From Victivallis sp. Marseille-Q1083 (GTDB lineage Bacteria; Verrucomicrobiota; Lentisphaeria; Victivallales; Victivallaceae), in assembly GCF_903645315.1 (NCBI RefSeq), contig NZ_CAHJXL010000001.1:2098001-2162000 (forward strand): a stretch of 64,000 nucleotides of DNA, read 5' to 3'. Below the pieces are notes generated by a model. That model was given only the letters and a program-made list of their open reading frames with translations, did not search any database and was not told where the DNA came from. Positions 9,021 to 17,864 of the stretch are shown in pieces. How positions within the stretch are numbered: the first letter of the stretch is position 1; every line of letters begins with the position of its first letter. A program made the translations under genes and the position numbers.

Positions 9021-9142
9021 ACCGGAGCGAAGCGGCGGATAAGTTTCTTTGAACTAATAAAATTATTAAAAGTAATTGCATTTATTATAGTATTTTATTT
9101 CCCGATCGCACCGAAACAATGAAACGAAAGGAACGCAAGAAA

Positions 9143-9808
9143 ATGAGAAAGAAGAAATTTACTTTGATTGAATTGCTGGTAGTGATTGCGATCATCGCCA
9201 TTCTCGCCAGTATGCTGCTGCCGGCACTCGGCAAAGCCAAAGCCAGAGCGCAGAGCGTCAAATGCATCAGCAACCTGAAACAGCTCGGCGTCCTGTATGC
9301 GATGTACGCCGGAGACCACAACGATTCCACCTGCGCCTGGAACGGCCAGTCGGCTTCGGGACCCTTCGGTTGCAGCGCTTATCTGTGGTGGCTGGATATG
9401 GGGTGGTGGGACACCGGCAAATACGGCACCTGGGATGGCACTGTACTGAGCGGTATCTGGCAGTGTCCGGCCAACAGCCGCCAGTGGTGGAACGACAATT
9501 CCACAATGGAGAATCCCTACGGGATCAACTATGTGCACAATTATTTCCGCCTGAACCTGAAGATGTCCGCCATTCCCGAGCCGAGCGGCCGCGGTTTGCT
9601 GGCGGACTGTTCGCCGGAGGGCGCCGGTTGGATCGACTATTTTCCGAGCTGGTCGGACAGCGCCTGGTGTGTGGACGGCCAGATCACCTTTCAGGGCGCC
9701 GGGCTGGTCCATGAGAAAAAGACCAATATGCTGTTCGTCGACCTGCATGTCGACCCGATGTCGGCGATGCAGTTGCGGGACAGCGATTATAACAAGGAAG
9801 ACAAATAA
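9143..9808 (+). CDS. Prepilin-like secreted protein (type II N-methylation motif)
   Basis: 221 residues from ATG 9143, which follows AAAGGA by 10 bases; an upstream in-frame ATG at 9119 has no ribosome-binding site. The N-terminus [14 protein letters not shown] with a hydrophobic helix through [13 protein letters not shown] is the class III signal cleaved before F by prepilin peptidase. The rest is a tryptophan-rich globular domain. The C-terminal H-x9-DG motif common in this family appears as H-x9-DL here. It lies between a LacI regulator and a GH84-like enzyme. Whether it builds a pilus, a pseudopilus or stays a surface binding protein cannot be told. Confidence 0.88.
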   Translation: MRKKKFTLIELLVVIAIIAILASMLLPALGKAKARAQSVKCISNLKQLGVLYAMYAGDHNDSTCAWNGQSASGPFGCSAYLWWLDMGWWDTGKYGTWDGTVLSGIWQCPANSRQWWNDNSTMENPYGINYVHNYFRLNLKMSAIPEPSGRGLLADCSPEGAGWIDYFPSWSDSAWCVDGQITFQGAGLVHEKKTNMLFVDLHVDPMSAMQLRDSDYNKEDK

Positions 9809-9887
9809 GGCCGGCCGGTCTTCGGGCGGTTGAGTGTGGGAGTTGGAAGTGAACAATATTTTCTTCGGGATTTTCAAGCGGAAGCGA

Positions 9888-12095
9888 ATGATGACGATTC
9901 TGGCCGCCGGGCTGCTGGCCGGCTTATCGCTGCCGGCGGCCGATTTCAGCGGCCGGTTGACGCCGCTGCCGCAACGGATCGGGACGGCGTGGCGCTGTTA
10001 TCCGGTGATTGCCGGTCAATATCGGATCGCGGTTCGGGACGGGGCGCCGGCCAATGTGCAAATCGGCGCCGAATTGCTTCGCGGGGCGCTGGAGCGGGTG
10101 GAACGCCCCGGCTCCGGCAAACCGTGGACGGTCGAAGCCGGCACCCTGGCGGAGCCGGCCATCCGGCGGTTGCTGCCCGATGCGGCGGACTGGAATGTCC
10201 GGCTGCCGAAGCACGGTTATCTGATCCGGCCGTTGGATGATTCGCGGCTGGTGGTGGCCGGCAAAGATGCGCGCGGCGCGTTTTACGGCTTGATGACATT
10301 GCGGCAGCTGGTGGGGCCGGAAGGATTGGCGGCGGCCGACATCATCGATTATCCGGTCTGGGCCGATCGTTACGTTGCCGATTACGGTCCGGCCCGTTAT
10401 CGCGATTACCTGGAGTTGGCCGGCCGGAAAGTTTCCGGCTTCGCTTTTCAATGGCGGCTCGGGGAGTGGTGTGAATTTTCGCCCGACGCCGATAGCGGTC
10501 CGGAACCGCTGCGGAATGCTTTCGCCGACATTAGGCGCTGCGTCGATGAAGATTTGCTGGACTTCATGTTCCTGATCAATATTTATGCGGCGGAAGGCGG
10601 CGGTTCCCGGAAATATCCGTGGTTCAATTGCGCCAGCGAGGAGGATGTCACCGGATTGATTGACCGGCTCCGGTTTGTCGCCGCTTCCGGCGTCAGACAC
10701 ATCATGATTTGCACGGATGACTGGACGCCGTTGATCGATGGGCGTTATGTCTGTCCGAATGAAGATGAGCGTTCGGTGTTCGGCGATTCCGTCGGCAAAG
10801 CGCACGCCTGCCTGATGAATCGATTGGCCGAGGCGCTGCTGCCGGAATTTCCGGCGCTGGAATTGTCGCTGGTACCGCCGCCGTATTCGGTTCGCAACCA
10901 TCGTATCGGCGATCCGAAAATCTCCCGGTATCTGAAGGATTTCCACGCCGTCGCCCGCCCGGAAATCATCGTCGTCTGGACCGGCGGGGAGGTCTGTTCC
11001 CGCCGGATTTCCAAAGCGGACTTCGACGAATATCAACAGTATATTCCGGGTCGGCGGCTGATTTTGTGGGACAACAGCGACTGTTTCGAGGATTTCATGC
11101 CGGGTTTCGCTTCGACGTTTTATCCCGGTTTCGATACCGACAGCCATGGGACATTGTACGTCAATGCGTTCACTTTCGGCGCTCCCTGGCATATGCCGTT
11201 TGTCTGCACGGTTAACGACTATGCCTGGAACCCGGTTCAATATGATTTGAAACGCTCCTACCGGGCGGCGACTCTGCAGCTTTATGGCGAAGAACGCAGC
11301 CGGATTATCTGGGATTTCCGCTCGAAAGTGTTGGAACTGCTGGAGGCGCAGGCTGCCGATGACGAAGCGGCGCAGCGGAGGCTGCTGCCGGAGGCTGAAG
11401 CGTTGCTGGCGGAATTTCCCCGGTATGATTTGAGTACGCACCGCCTGCCGGAGACGCTGGAACGGGTGAAGGAGTTGCTGGATGCCGAAGTTCCGCAAAT
11501 ACCGGTGCCGATCATCGAAACCGAAATCGGCGAATTGGCGGATATCCCGCCGGAATTCTGGCAGCGGTGCGCCGTCTTTGCTTTGCAGGACAACCGGGGC
11601 GGCGATGGGGACGCAATGCTGGGCAGTACGGTCAGAATGGGTTTTGCCGGCCGGAGTTTGCTGATTCAACTGGATTTGGCGCAGCCGGCCATGGCGGACC
11701 TTGCCGAGCCGCGAAACCTGCGACGGCATGACGACGGCATTTATTCCAACCCGGAATTGATTGAACTGTTCGTTCAGCCGGGCGCCGGCGGCTACGGACA
11801 TCTGGCGTTCGACTGTTTCGGCTATTCCGCCGAAGAGAAGAATATGGAAGGCAACGACGGTTGGAATCCCGACTGGCGGCTGATGGTCGAACGTCGGGAA
11901 AATTCCTGGACGGCGGTGATCCGGATTCCGCTGGCGGAGCTGGAAAAGCTGGCGCCGGTCCGGCCGCAGCCCGGCGTCGTCTGGCGTTTCAATATCCTGC
12001 GTCAGCCTTACCGGGGTGCAACTCAGGGGTTTTCGCCGACCCGCAGCCACTCCTTCCACACGCCGGCATTGTTCGGCATCGCCAGGTTCCAATAG
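9888..12095 (+). CDS. Secreted GH84-like beta-N-acetylhexosaminidase with C-terminal carbohydrate-binding-type domain
   Basis: About 735 residues. Start chosen at the ATG pair at 9888/9891, which opens a signal peptide (MMTILAAGLLAGLSLPAA); a GTG at 9834 would add 18 residues. An N-terminal domain like the GH20b/GH84 accessory fold leads to AFYGLMTLRQL, then a TIM-barrel with an Asp-Asp pair at D277-D278 in ICTDDWTP. GH84 enzymes use paired aspartates for substrate-assisted catalysis. The last 200 residues (ELIELFVQPG, FNILRQPYRG, FGIARF) resemble CBM9/DOMON-type domains. It is paralogous to the protein at 52580-54787, with the DD pair at the same residue number. Exact family membership is inferred. 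Confidence 0.75.
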   Translation: MMTILAAGLLAGLSLPAADFSGRLTPLPQRIGTAWRCYPVIAGQYRIAVRDGAPANVQIGAELLRGALERVERPGSGKPWTVEAGTLAEPAIRRLLPDAADWNVRLPKHGYLIRPLDDSRLVVAGKDARGAFYGLMTLRQLVGPEGLAAADIIDYPVWADRYVADYGPARYRDYLELAGRKVSGFAFQWRLGEWCEFSPDADSGPEPLRNAFADIRRCVDEDLLDFMFLINIYAAEGGGSRKYPWFNCASEEDVTGLIDRLRFVAASGVRHIMICTDDWTPLIDGRYVCPNEDERSVFGDSVGKAHACLMNRLAEALLPEFPALELSLVPPPYSVRNHRIGDPKISRYLKDFHAVARPEIIVVWTGGEVCSRRISKADFDEYQQYIPGRRLILWDNSDCFEDFMPGFASTFYPGFDTDSHGTLYVNAFTFGAPWHMPFVCTVNDYAWNPVQYDLKRSYRAATLQLYGEERSRIIWDFRSKVLELLEAQAADDEAAQRRLLPEAEALLAEFPRYDLSTHRLPETLERVKELLDAEVPQIPVPIIETEIGELADIPPEFWQRCAVFALQDNRGGDGDAMLGSTVRMGFAGRSLLIQLDLAQPAMADLAEPRNLRRHDDGIYSNPELIELFVQPGAGGYGHLAFDCFGYSAEEKNMEGNDGWNPDWRLMVERRENSWTAVIRIPLAELEKLAPVRPQPGVVWRFNILRQPYRGATQGFSPTRSHSFHTPALFGIARFQ

Positions 12096-12116
12096 GGTCC
12101 TATTCCTTCGCCGGCA

Positions 12117-12144
12117 TTGCATTTTTGCTTTTTGACGGTATACT
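12117..12144 (+). promoter_or_regulatory. Sigma70-type promoter of the CorA-like gene
   Basis: TTGCAT at 12117-12122, 16-base spacer, TATACT at 12139-12144. The -10 box ends only 9 bases before the ATG at 12154, so that start would be almost leaderless. Confidence 0.6.
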
Positions 12145-12153
12145 ATCTTCAAG

Positions 12154-13203
12154 ATGGAAGAAAATAGCGGTGCTGCGATGGAAAAACAAGCGGCGATCGG
12201 CCGTCGGCCTTCACGGGCGCAAGTCGATGAAATTATAGAATTTTCCGGTGAGGATGTCCTTTCCCGGGAATGGCAGGGGGCGGAAACGCTGGCTGAGCCG
12301 GTCGCGGAAGGGGTCATTCAGTTGGTCCGGATCGGCTTTCGCACGTTTTACAGCCAGCAGAATCAATTCCTGCAGGGGTTGAAAATGCGGGAATCGACGA
12401 TCATGCACCTGGCGGTGGCCAACCGGCGGTCGCTGTTCAAGGACAGCGACGATTATTTGGTTTTCACGCTGCGTTACCCGTTGTTCGATCGCAGCCGGAA
12501 CTCCTTTATCATCAATTCCGCCTCGTTGTTGATTTTTCCCCGACGGATTGTGCTGATTGAGCCGAATACGCCGAGCAGCATTTTCGAGACGGTCATCGGC
12601 GAGCTGACCGAACCGGCCGGGGTGCCGGTGCGCCGGCGGAGCCTGGCCGGCATCGCGCTGCATTTGATCAACGCGGTCGTCGGCGTATATTCCTCTTCGC
12701 TGGAGGAGTTCGGCAATGTGCTGAATCACTTCGAAGAAGAGGTCATCGGCAGCAACGGCAGAAAAGTGCTGGCGATGATGGCGCTGGTGCGCCGCCAGAA
12801 TATCTTCCTGCAGCAGACAATCCTGCCGTTGAAGGAGATGACCTTCGAACTGCAGCATGCCGATTCGACGCTGATTGATCCGGAACTGTACAGCTGCCTG
12901 CACAGCGTCAGCGAGCATATCCTCCAGATCATCGACAGCGCCGGGATGCTCAGTCAGATCAATGCCGGATTGATCGATATCTACTCCAGCGCTCAGGCCA
13001 ACCGGATGAACGACATCATGCGGTTGTTGACGATTTTTTCGGTGCTGGCGATTCCGCTGACGGTAGTCTCCGGTTTTTATGGGATGAATTTTGTCCATAT
13101 TCCGGGATTGCACCGGCAGTATGGCGTACTGTGGGCGCTGGGGGCGATGGTGGTCTGGATCATCGGATTGATCTGGTATTTCCGGCGAAAGAAACTGTTT
13201 TGA
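12154..13203 (+). CDS. CorA-family divalent cation transporter
   Basis: 349 residues. A long cytoplasmic N-terminal domain ends in a helix-rich stalk (HFEEEVIGSNGRKVLAMM onward). Two C-terminal membrane helices follow: the first ends in the signature YGMNF, which forms the selectivity loop of CorA channels, and the second is WALGAMVVWIIGLIWYF followed by basic residues. It should assemble as a pentamer in the inner membrane and carry Mg2+ or a related ion. Two starts are possible: ATG 12154, very close to the promoter, and ATG 12178. Confidence 0.92.
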   Translation: MEENSGAAMEKQAAIGRRPSRAQVDEIIEFSGEDVLSREWQGAETLAEPVAEGVIQLVRIGFRTFYSQQNQFLQGLKMRESTIMHLAVANRRSLFKDSDDYLVFTLRYPLFDRSRNSFIINSASLLIFPRRIVLIEPNTPSSIFETVIGELTEPAGVPVRRRSLAGIALHLINAVVGVYSSSLEEFGNVLNHFEEEVIGSNGRKVLAMMALVRRQNIFLQQTILPLKEMTFELQHADSTLIDPELYSCLHSVSEHILQIIDSAGMLSQINAGLIDIYSSAQANRMNDIMRLLTIFSVLAIPLTVVSGFYGMNFVHIPGLHRQYGVLWALGAMVVWIIGLIWYFRRKKLF

Positions 13204-13363
13204 TAAAGAGCAATGCTCCGGGGCAGCGATTTTCATTTTGCGGGATAAGGTCGATCGAAACTTGGAACAATGGCATTCACGACAGCAAGTTTTCGCAATT
13301 TCAACTTATCGCCGAAATTTTGTCGTATCCCGGCAACGGTCGTTGACCATCCGGTAGGCGTGC

Positions 13364-13404
13364 AAAAAAAAATGGAACCGTTGTTGAGGCGGTTCCATTT
13401 TTTT
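13364..13404. terminator. Bidirectional intrinsic terminator
   Basis: ATGGAACCG at 13372-13380 pairs perfectly with CGGTTCCAT at 13390-13398, flanked by an A9 run on the left and T7 on the right. It serves the leftward lipoprotein gene ending at 13415 and possibly the rightward CorA-like gene. Confidence 0.85.
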
Positions 13405-13414
13405 GCGGATTGCT

Positions 13415-13711
13415 CTACTCGCTCAACACCGGGCCGTCTTTGTAATCCGGCGCCGTCGCATCGGCCGGCGACAACTGCTGGACGTTCTGCAGGTCGGTCG
13501 GCTGGGTGATATTGACGTCGCCGGCTGGCGAAAACTGTTCGAAATCTTTTTTGAATTCGGCGTCGTCTTCATTTTTCGGCGCATCGGTGCGGATGACGGC
13601 CGGGGCCGGCTCATTGGGATCGTGCCAGTCGTCCGGGTTGCTATGGAGACAGCCGCTCACTCCGAACAGGAGCGTTCCGGCCGTCAGGAAACTGTAAAAT
13701 ATCGTTTTCAT
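13415..13711 (-). CDS. Small lipoprotein of unknown function
   Basis: 98 residues from the ATG at 13711, which follows an AGGAGG ribosome-binding site. The signal MKTIFYSFLTAGTLLFGVSGC ends in a lipobox, so the mature protein starts at Cys21 and is lipid-anchored. The remainder is short, acidic and low in hydrophobics, with several Pro/Asp-rich stretches and no recognised domain. It looks disordered. A longer frame upstream to 13801 is open but has no initiation signal. Confidence 0.75.
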   Translation of the reverse strand: MKTIFYSFLTAGTLLFGVSGCLHSNPDDWHDPNEPAPAVIRTDAPKNEDDAEFKKDFEQFSPAGDVNITQPTDLQNVQQLSPADATAPDYKDGPVLSE

Positions 13712-13925
13712 CGCATTCTCCTCCTTGCTGAAAAACAGATAATCTTCATTTCTGTGACTACTGAAAATAGAATGCGAAAAGTAAAAAATGCAAGCTGTCA
13801 AGCAGGAAAATTGACGGAAGAACCGAATTTTTTATAAAAAATATGCGTTGGTGCCGGAAAACCGTTTGCCAAATGCCGGATGAAATGTTATAGTGATCAA
13901 TCGTGTTATAACCCGGAGTGGATTC

Positions 13926-14588
13926 ATGGGCGGATACAACCGGTGGTCCGGTATTTTGCTGCTGGCTGGAGTGGCAATGTTGAGCGGCTGCGTCAGCCAA
14001 CCGGCACCGGAGCTGGTTGAACCGGTACGGTTCCGGGCAGTTCCGGCCGAAGCGTCGTCGGGACGTTTCCTGTCCGAGTCGAATTTCATCGGGAAGTGGC
14101 AGGTGATGCTGCCGGTGACGGTTGCGGCGGCTTCGGATTTGACGGTGACCGGGACGAAAAATGCGGTTCATCGTTTCGAGTTGCCGGCCGATGGCGCTCC
14201 GGTGATCGCAAGTGCCGGCAAAGACGGCGGTGTCGACCTGGCGGATCGGCTGGCGGCGGCTGATGCGGCGTTGACCGCGTTGACGGGGGAATTGGTGGTG
14301 CCGGGGGCCAGGCCGATGGATGCGCTGCTCTATGTCGGCAGTTCCGGTGCGTTGAAGATTTATCTGAATGGCCGGTTGGTTTACGTCTATGACCAGTTGC
14401 CGAGGCGGGCGGTTCGGGACCAGGAACGCGTTGAAGTGCGGCTGCAGCCCGGCGTCAACGTTTTGAAGCTGATCAGCATGAGCGGCCGGGGCGAATGGAA
14501 GGTGTATTGCCGGCCGGCCGGCGCGGATGAAATGCCCTGGAAGTTTGCCGAAGAGAACACGAGAGCGGGCGAAATCAGTAAAAAATGA
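13926..14588 (+). CDS. Lipoprotein with possible beta-sandwich domain
   Basis: 220 residues from ATG 13926 behind GGAG; an in-frame start at 13893 lacks one. The N-terminus ends in a lipobox (LLLAGVAMLSGC), giving a lipid-anchored protein. The body alternates short beta-like strands, including LLYVGSSGALKIYLNGRLVY and GVNVLKLISMSG, a pattern seen in PA14-like or galactose-binding jelly-roll modules that carry a cofactor or sugar. Family not identified. It stands alone before the tRNA-tuf block. Confidence 0.75.
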   Translation: MGGYNRWSGILLLAGVAMLSGCVSQPAPELVEPVRFRAVPAEASSGRFLSESNFIGKWQVMLPVTVAAASDLTVTGTKNAVHRFELPADGAPVIASAGKDGGVDLADRLAAADAALTALTGELVVPGARPMDALLYVGSSGALKIYLNGRLVYVYDQLPRRAVRDQERVEVRLQPGVNVLKLISMSGRGEWKVYCRPAGADEMPWKFAEENTRAGEISKK

Positions 14589-14620
14589 CGCGGAATGCGG
14601 AATTTTTTTGAAAAGAGCGT

Positions 14621-14648
14621 TTGCAAAATGCCGGAGCGCCTTTATATT
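14621..14648 (+). promoter_or_regulatory. Promoter of the tRNA-Leu/tRNA-Thr/tuf transcript
   Basis: TTGCAA at 14621-14626, 16-base spacer, TATATT at 14643-14648, ending 24 bases before tRNA-Leu. Confidence 0.6.
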
Positions 14649-14672
14649 AAAGGCTTGTCTAAACGATAAAAT

Positions 14673-14757
14673 GCTCGAATGGCGGAATTGGCAGACGCGC
14701 ATGGTTGAGGGCCATGTGGAGCGATCCATGGGGGTTCAAGTCCCCCTTCGAGCACCA
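14673..14757 (+). tRNA. tRNA-Leu (GAG)
   Basis: 85 bases with a long variable arm. Acceptor GCTCGAA pairs with TTCGAGC; the anticodon stem CATGG/CCATG encloses a loop reading GAG; CCA is encoded. Confidence 0.96.
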
Positions 14758-14835
14758 TCTGTAGGGGTGCCCGAGGCGGCAGAGGTTGAACGGATGGCGC
14801 GGATAATTGACATGGTTTGGATGATTTCTCTGGTT

Positions 14836-14911
14836 GCCCACATAGCTCAGTCGGTAGAGCACGTCCTTGGTAAGGACGAGGTCTCCGGTTCAAGTCCGGA
14901 TGTGGGCTCCA
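14836..14911 (+). tRNA. tRNA-Thr (GGT)
   Basis: 76 bases. Acceptor GCCCACA/TGTGGGC, anticodon stem CGTCC/GGACG with loop reading GGT, encoded CCA. It lies 83 bases before tuf, a placement common for tRNA genes near tuf. Confidence 0.96.
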
Positions 14912-14994
14912 TTGTTTATAGATAATTTATATAAAAGTAGAAAACAAGTTTCAACAAAACTCTAACGGTCAGCAATACCAGGAGGACTGAAAGA

Positions 14995-16194
14995 ATGGCT
15001 AAAGAAAAATTCGAAAGAACAAAGCCGCACGTGAACATCGGCACGATCGGCCACGTGGACCACGGCAAGACGACGCTCACCGCGGCGATTACCATGGTTC
15101 TGAACAAGAAATACGGTTCCGGCATCATCAAGAAATATGATGAGATCGACAACGCGCCGGAAGAGCGCGAACGCGGCATCACGATCAATACTTCGCACGT
15201 CGAGTACGAGACGGCCAACCGCCATTATGCCCACGTCGACTGCCCGGGCCATGCTGACTATGTTAAGAACATGATCACCGGTGCGGCCCAGATGGACGGC
15301 GCCATCCTGGTGATCGCCGCGACCGACGGCCCGATGGCTCAGACTCGCGAGCACGTGCTGCTGGCCCGTCAGGTCGGTGTGCCGGCGCTGGTGGTTTTCA
15401 TGAACAAAGTCGACCAGCTGGACGATCCGGAATTGCTCGAGCTGGTGGAAATGGAAATCCGCGAGCTGTTGAGCTCCTATGAATTTCCGGGCGATGATAT
15501 TCCGATCATCAAGGGTTCCGCGCTGAAGGCGGTGGAAGCCGAAGGCAATCCGGACGATCCGGCCTGCGCCTGCATCCTCGAACTGATGGAAGCGGTCGAC
15601 AGCTATATTCCGGAGCCGAAACGCGATATCGATCTGCCGTTCCTGATGCCGATCGAAGACGTGTTCTCGATCGAAGGCCGCGGTACCGTGGTGACCGGCC
15701 GTGTCGAACGCGGTGTGATCAAGGTCAACGACGAAGTTGAAATTATCGGAATCCGGCCGACGACCAAAACGACGGTTACCGGTATTGAAATGTTCCGCAA
15801 ACTGTTGGAAGAAGGCCGCGCCGGCGACAACATCGGCTGCCTGCTCCGCGGGACGAAGAAAACCGACGTGGAGCGCGGTCAGGTGCTGGCGAAGCCGGGC
15901 TCGATCACGCCGCACACCAAGTTCAAGGCGGAAATCTACGTGCTGTCGAAGGAAGAAGGCGGCCGTCATACCCCGTTCTTCAACAACTATCGTCCGCAGT
16001 TCTATTTCCGTACGACTGACGTGACTGGTATCATCACGCTGCCGGAAGGCACCGAGATGGTAATGCCGGGTGACAACACTTCGATCATCGTCGAATTGAT
16101 CGCCCCGATCGCGATGGAAAAATCCCTGCGCTTCGCGATCCGCGAAGGCGGTCGCACCGTCGCTTCCGGCCGTGTGTCGGACATCATCGAGTAA
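14995..16194 (+). CDS. tuf: Translation elongation factor Tu
   Basis: 399-residue GTPase that delivers aminoacyl-tRNA to the ribosome. G1 motif [10 protein letters not shown]3 DCPGHADY, G4 NKVDQ, the effector segment [17 protein letters not shown], and domains 2 and 3 with the usual ends ([21 protein letters not shown]) are complete. AGGAGG precedes the ATG. This is the tRNA-tuf-secE-nusG arrangement; no second tuf follows fusA in this window, where the str operon would often have one. Confidence 0.98.
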   Translation: MAKEKFERTKPHVNIGTIGHVDHGKTTLTAAITMVLNKKYGSGIIKKYDEIDNAPEERERGITINTSHVEYETANRHYAHVDCPGHADYVKNMITGAAQMDGAILVIAATDGPMAQTREHVLLARQVGVPALVVFMNKVDQLDDPELLELVEMEIRELLSSYEFPGDDIPIIKGSALKAVEAEGNPDDPACACILELMEAVDSYIPEPKRDIDLPFLMPIEDVFSIEGRGTVVTGRVERGVIKVNDEVEIIGIRPTTKTTVTGIEMFRKLLEEGRAGDNIGCLLRGTKKTDVERGQVLAKPGSITPHTKFKAEIYVLSKEEGGRHTPFFNNYRPQFYFRTTDVTGIITLPEGTEMVMPGDNTSIIVELIAPIAMEKSLRFAIREGGRTVASGRVSDIIE

Positions 16195-16216
16195 GAGAGC
16201 TTTTTCAAGCAGGTTT

Positions 16217-16241
16217 CCCGGCGTTCGCATGGAACGCCGGG
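16217..16241 (+). other. Stable hairpin between tuf and rpmG
   Basis: CCCGGCGTTC at 16217-16226 pairs perfectly with GAACGCCGGG at 16232-16241 around a 5-base loop. No T-run follows, so it is more likely a processing or stability element than a full terminator. Confidence 0.6.
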
Positions 16242-16274
16242 ATGCTTCTCAAGCTTTCCGGAAGGTAATTACAA

Positions 16275-16424
16275 ATGAGAGAATTGGTCATTTTGGAGTG
16301 CACGGAATGCAAGCGTCGTAATTATACGACGAAAAAAGAAAAACGCAATACGCCGGAACGCCTGGAAAAGAAGAAGTATTGCAAATTTGACAAAAAGCAT
16401 ACCGTTCACAGAGAAACGCGTTGA
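16275..16424 (+). CDS. rpmG: 50S ribosomal protein L33
   Basis: 49 residues, [19 protein letters not shown] onward, ending in HTVHRETR. The protein sits on the large subunit near the E site. Zinc-binding forms carry two CxxC pairs; here the first is intact (C9, C12) but the second is C36-x2-D39, so metal binding may be altered. It is located between tuf and tRNA-Trp, as in many bacteria, and is easily missed because of its size. Confidence 0.93.
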   Translation: MRELVILECTECKRRNYTTKKEKRNTPERLEKKKYCKFDKKHTVHRETR

Positions 16425-16448
16425 CGTTTTGAGTTGTTAAGTTTGTGC

Positions 16449-16525
16449 AGGAGTGTAGCTCAGTTGGCTAGAGCAGCGGTCTCCAAAACCGCAGGTCGTG
16501 AGTTCGAGCCTCACCGCTCCTGCCA
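16449..16525 (+). tRNA. tRNA-Trp (CCA)
   Basis: 77 bases. Acceptor AGGAGTG/CGCTCCT, anticodon loop reading CCA, T-arm GTGAG-TTCGAGC-CTCAC, encoded 3' CCA. It sits between rpmG and secE, its common position. Confidence 0.97.
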
Positions 16526-16557
16526 TTTATGGTATATACAATAAGGCAAGTGAAGTT

Positions 16558-16755
16558 ATGAAAACAACCGTGATGGGGCGGGTGCGTCATTTTTTGGTGG
16601 AAACTGCCGGCGAATTAACCCGCTGCACTTGGCCGAGCAGAAGCGAATTGATGGAATCGACCATTCTGGTCATCTTTGTCACCATCGTGCTTGCTGCGTT
16701 TGTCGCTGCGGTTGATGCGATTTTTCGTTATTTCATGCATTTGATAACCGGCTAG
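16558..16755 (+). CDS. secE: Preprotein translocase subunit SecE
   Basis: 65 residues, the short single-span form. The amphipathic segment VETAGELTRCTWPSRSELMES with the conserved TWPS element precedes one membrane helix (TILVIFVTIVLAAFVAAV). It stabilises SecY in the inner-membrane translocon. ATG 16558 gives the expected length; a longer frame from 16498 overlaps the tRNA. nusG begins 11 bases after the stop. Confidence 0.93.
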   Translation: MKTTVMGRVRHFLVETAGELTRCTWPSRSELMESTILVIFVTIVLAAFVAAVDAIFRYFMHLITG

Positions 16756-16766
16756 GGGTGAGAGTC

Positions 16767-17333
16767 ATGGACGAAAAGAGAAGCTTGGGCCAATGGTTTG
16801 TCGTGCAGACATTGTCGGGACAGGAAAACAAGGTTCGTGATTCGATTCAGCGTCAGGTACAGCTCGGCGATGCGGTCGGCGTTTATGAAGCCTATATTCC
16901 GACCGAGAAGGTGTCGGAAGTGCGCCAGGGCAAAAAGACGACTACCACCCGCAAACATTTCCCCGGTTATATTCTGGTGCGGATGGATTTGTACGATCCG
17001 CAAACCAACATCATCAATGAAGACGCCTGGTATTTCATTCGCAATGTCCAGGGCGTGATTGGGTTTATCGGCGGCGGCAACACGCCGATGCCATTGTCTG
17101 AAAGTGAAGTGAACGACCTCTTCCGGCAAACGCACGAGGAAGAGGCGATCAAGCCTAAAATTTCCTTTGAAATCGGCGAAACGGTTCGTATTTGCGACGG
17201 TGCGTTCGAGAATTTCGAAGGTGCGATTCAGGAAATCGACAATGAACGCGGCAAATTGAAGCTGATGGTGTCGATTTTCGGTCGATCCACTCCGGTCGAA
17301 TTGGAGTTCTGGCAGGTCGATCGCGAACTTTAA
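16767..17333 (+). CDS. nusG: Transcription termination/antitermination protein NusG
   Basis: 188 residues. The NGN domain starts QWFVVQTLSGQENKVRDSI and includes FPGYILVRM and VIGFIGGG; the C-terminal KOW domain has GETVRICDGAFENFEGAI and ends in VELEF. It binds the RNA polymerase clamp and links it to Rho or ribosomal S10. AGGGG lies ahead of ATG 16767; an in-frame GTG at 16758 overlaps that site and is less likely. Confidence 0.96.
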   Translation: MDEKRSLGQWFVVQTLSGQENKVRDSIQRQVQLGDAVGVYEAYIPTEKVSEVRQGKKTTTTRKHFPGYILVRMDLYDPQTNIINEDAWYFIRNVQGVIGFIGGGNTPMPLSESEVNDLFRQTHEEEAIKPKISFEIGETVRICDGAFENFEGAIQEIDNERGKLKLMVSIFGRSTPVELEFWQVDREL

Positions 17334-17435
17334 CCGAGCGCGGTCGAGACTTAGTTTATCATTTGGTAGGTAGTTCGTTCGTGGGAGGACCCCTGTCATT
17401 CCGCTACCACGGCGGGCTGTAAATTGGAGATCATT

Positions 17436-17864
17436 ATGGCAAAGAAGATTACGGGATTGATCAGATTGCAGATCCCGGCGGGCGCCGCCAACCCGGCTCC
17501 GCCGATCGGTCCGGCCCTCGGTTCGGCCGGCTGCAATATCATGGAGTTCTGTAAGCAGTTCAATGCTGCCACTCAATCCCAGAGTGGGATGATCATCCCG
17601 GTGGTGATCACTGTTTATCAGGATCGCTCCTTCACCTTTATCTGCAAATCTCCGCCGGCTGCCGTCCTGCTGAAGAAGGCCGCCGGTCTGGCTTCCGCAG
17701 CGAAGACGCCCGGCAAGGAAAAAGTCGGCAAGGTTACGCGCGCCCAGATCAAAGAGATCGTGCAGATCAAGAAGGATGACATCAACGCCCGGGATGAAGA
17801 AGCCGCAATGCGGATCATCGAAGGGACGGCGCGCAGCATGGGAATCGAGGTGGTCGATGCGTAA
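17436..17864 (+). CDS. rplK: 50S ribosomal protein L11
   Basis: 142 residues beginning [20 protein letters not shown] with the GPALGSAG loop; it forms the GTPase-associated centre with L10 and L7/L12. GGAGA precedes ATG 17436. The 102-base leader after nusG contains CGTGG and CCACG segments able to form a stem, perhaps a regulatory leader. Confidence 0.97.
   Translation: MAKKITGLIRLQIPAGAANPAPPIGPALGSAGCNIMEFCKQFNAATQSQSGMIIPVVITVYQDRSFTFICKSPPAAVLLKKAAGLASAAKTPGKEKVGKVTRAQIKEIVQIKKDDINARDEEAAMRIIEGTARSMGIEVVDA

Noticed and set aside
14758-14835. Additional tRNA between tRNA-Leu and tRNA-Thr
   Set aside because: The spacer has no acceptor pairing or T-loop TTC motif.
16217-16241. Intrinsic terminator after tuf
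   Set aside because: The 10-bp stem is strong, but no T-run follows on either strand.
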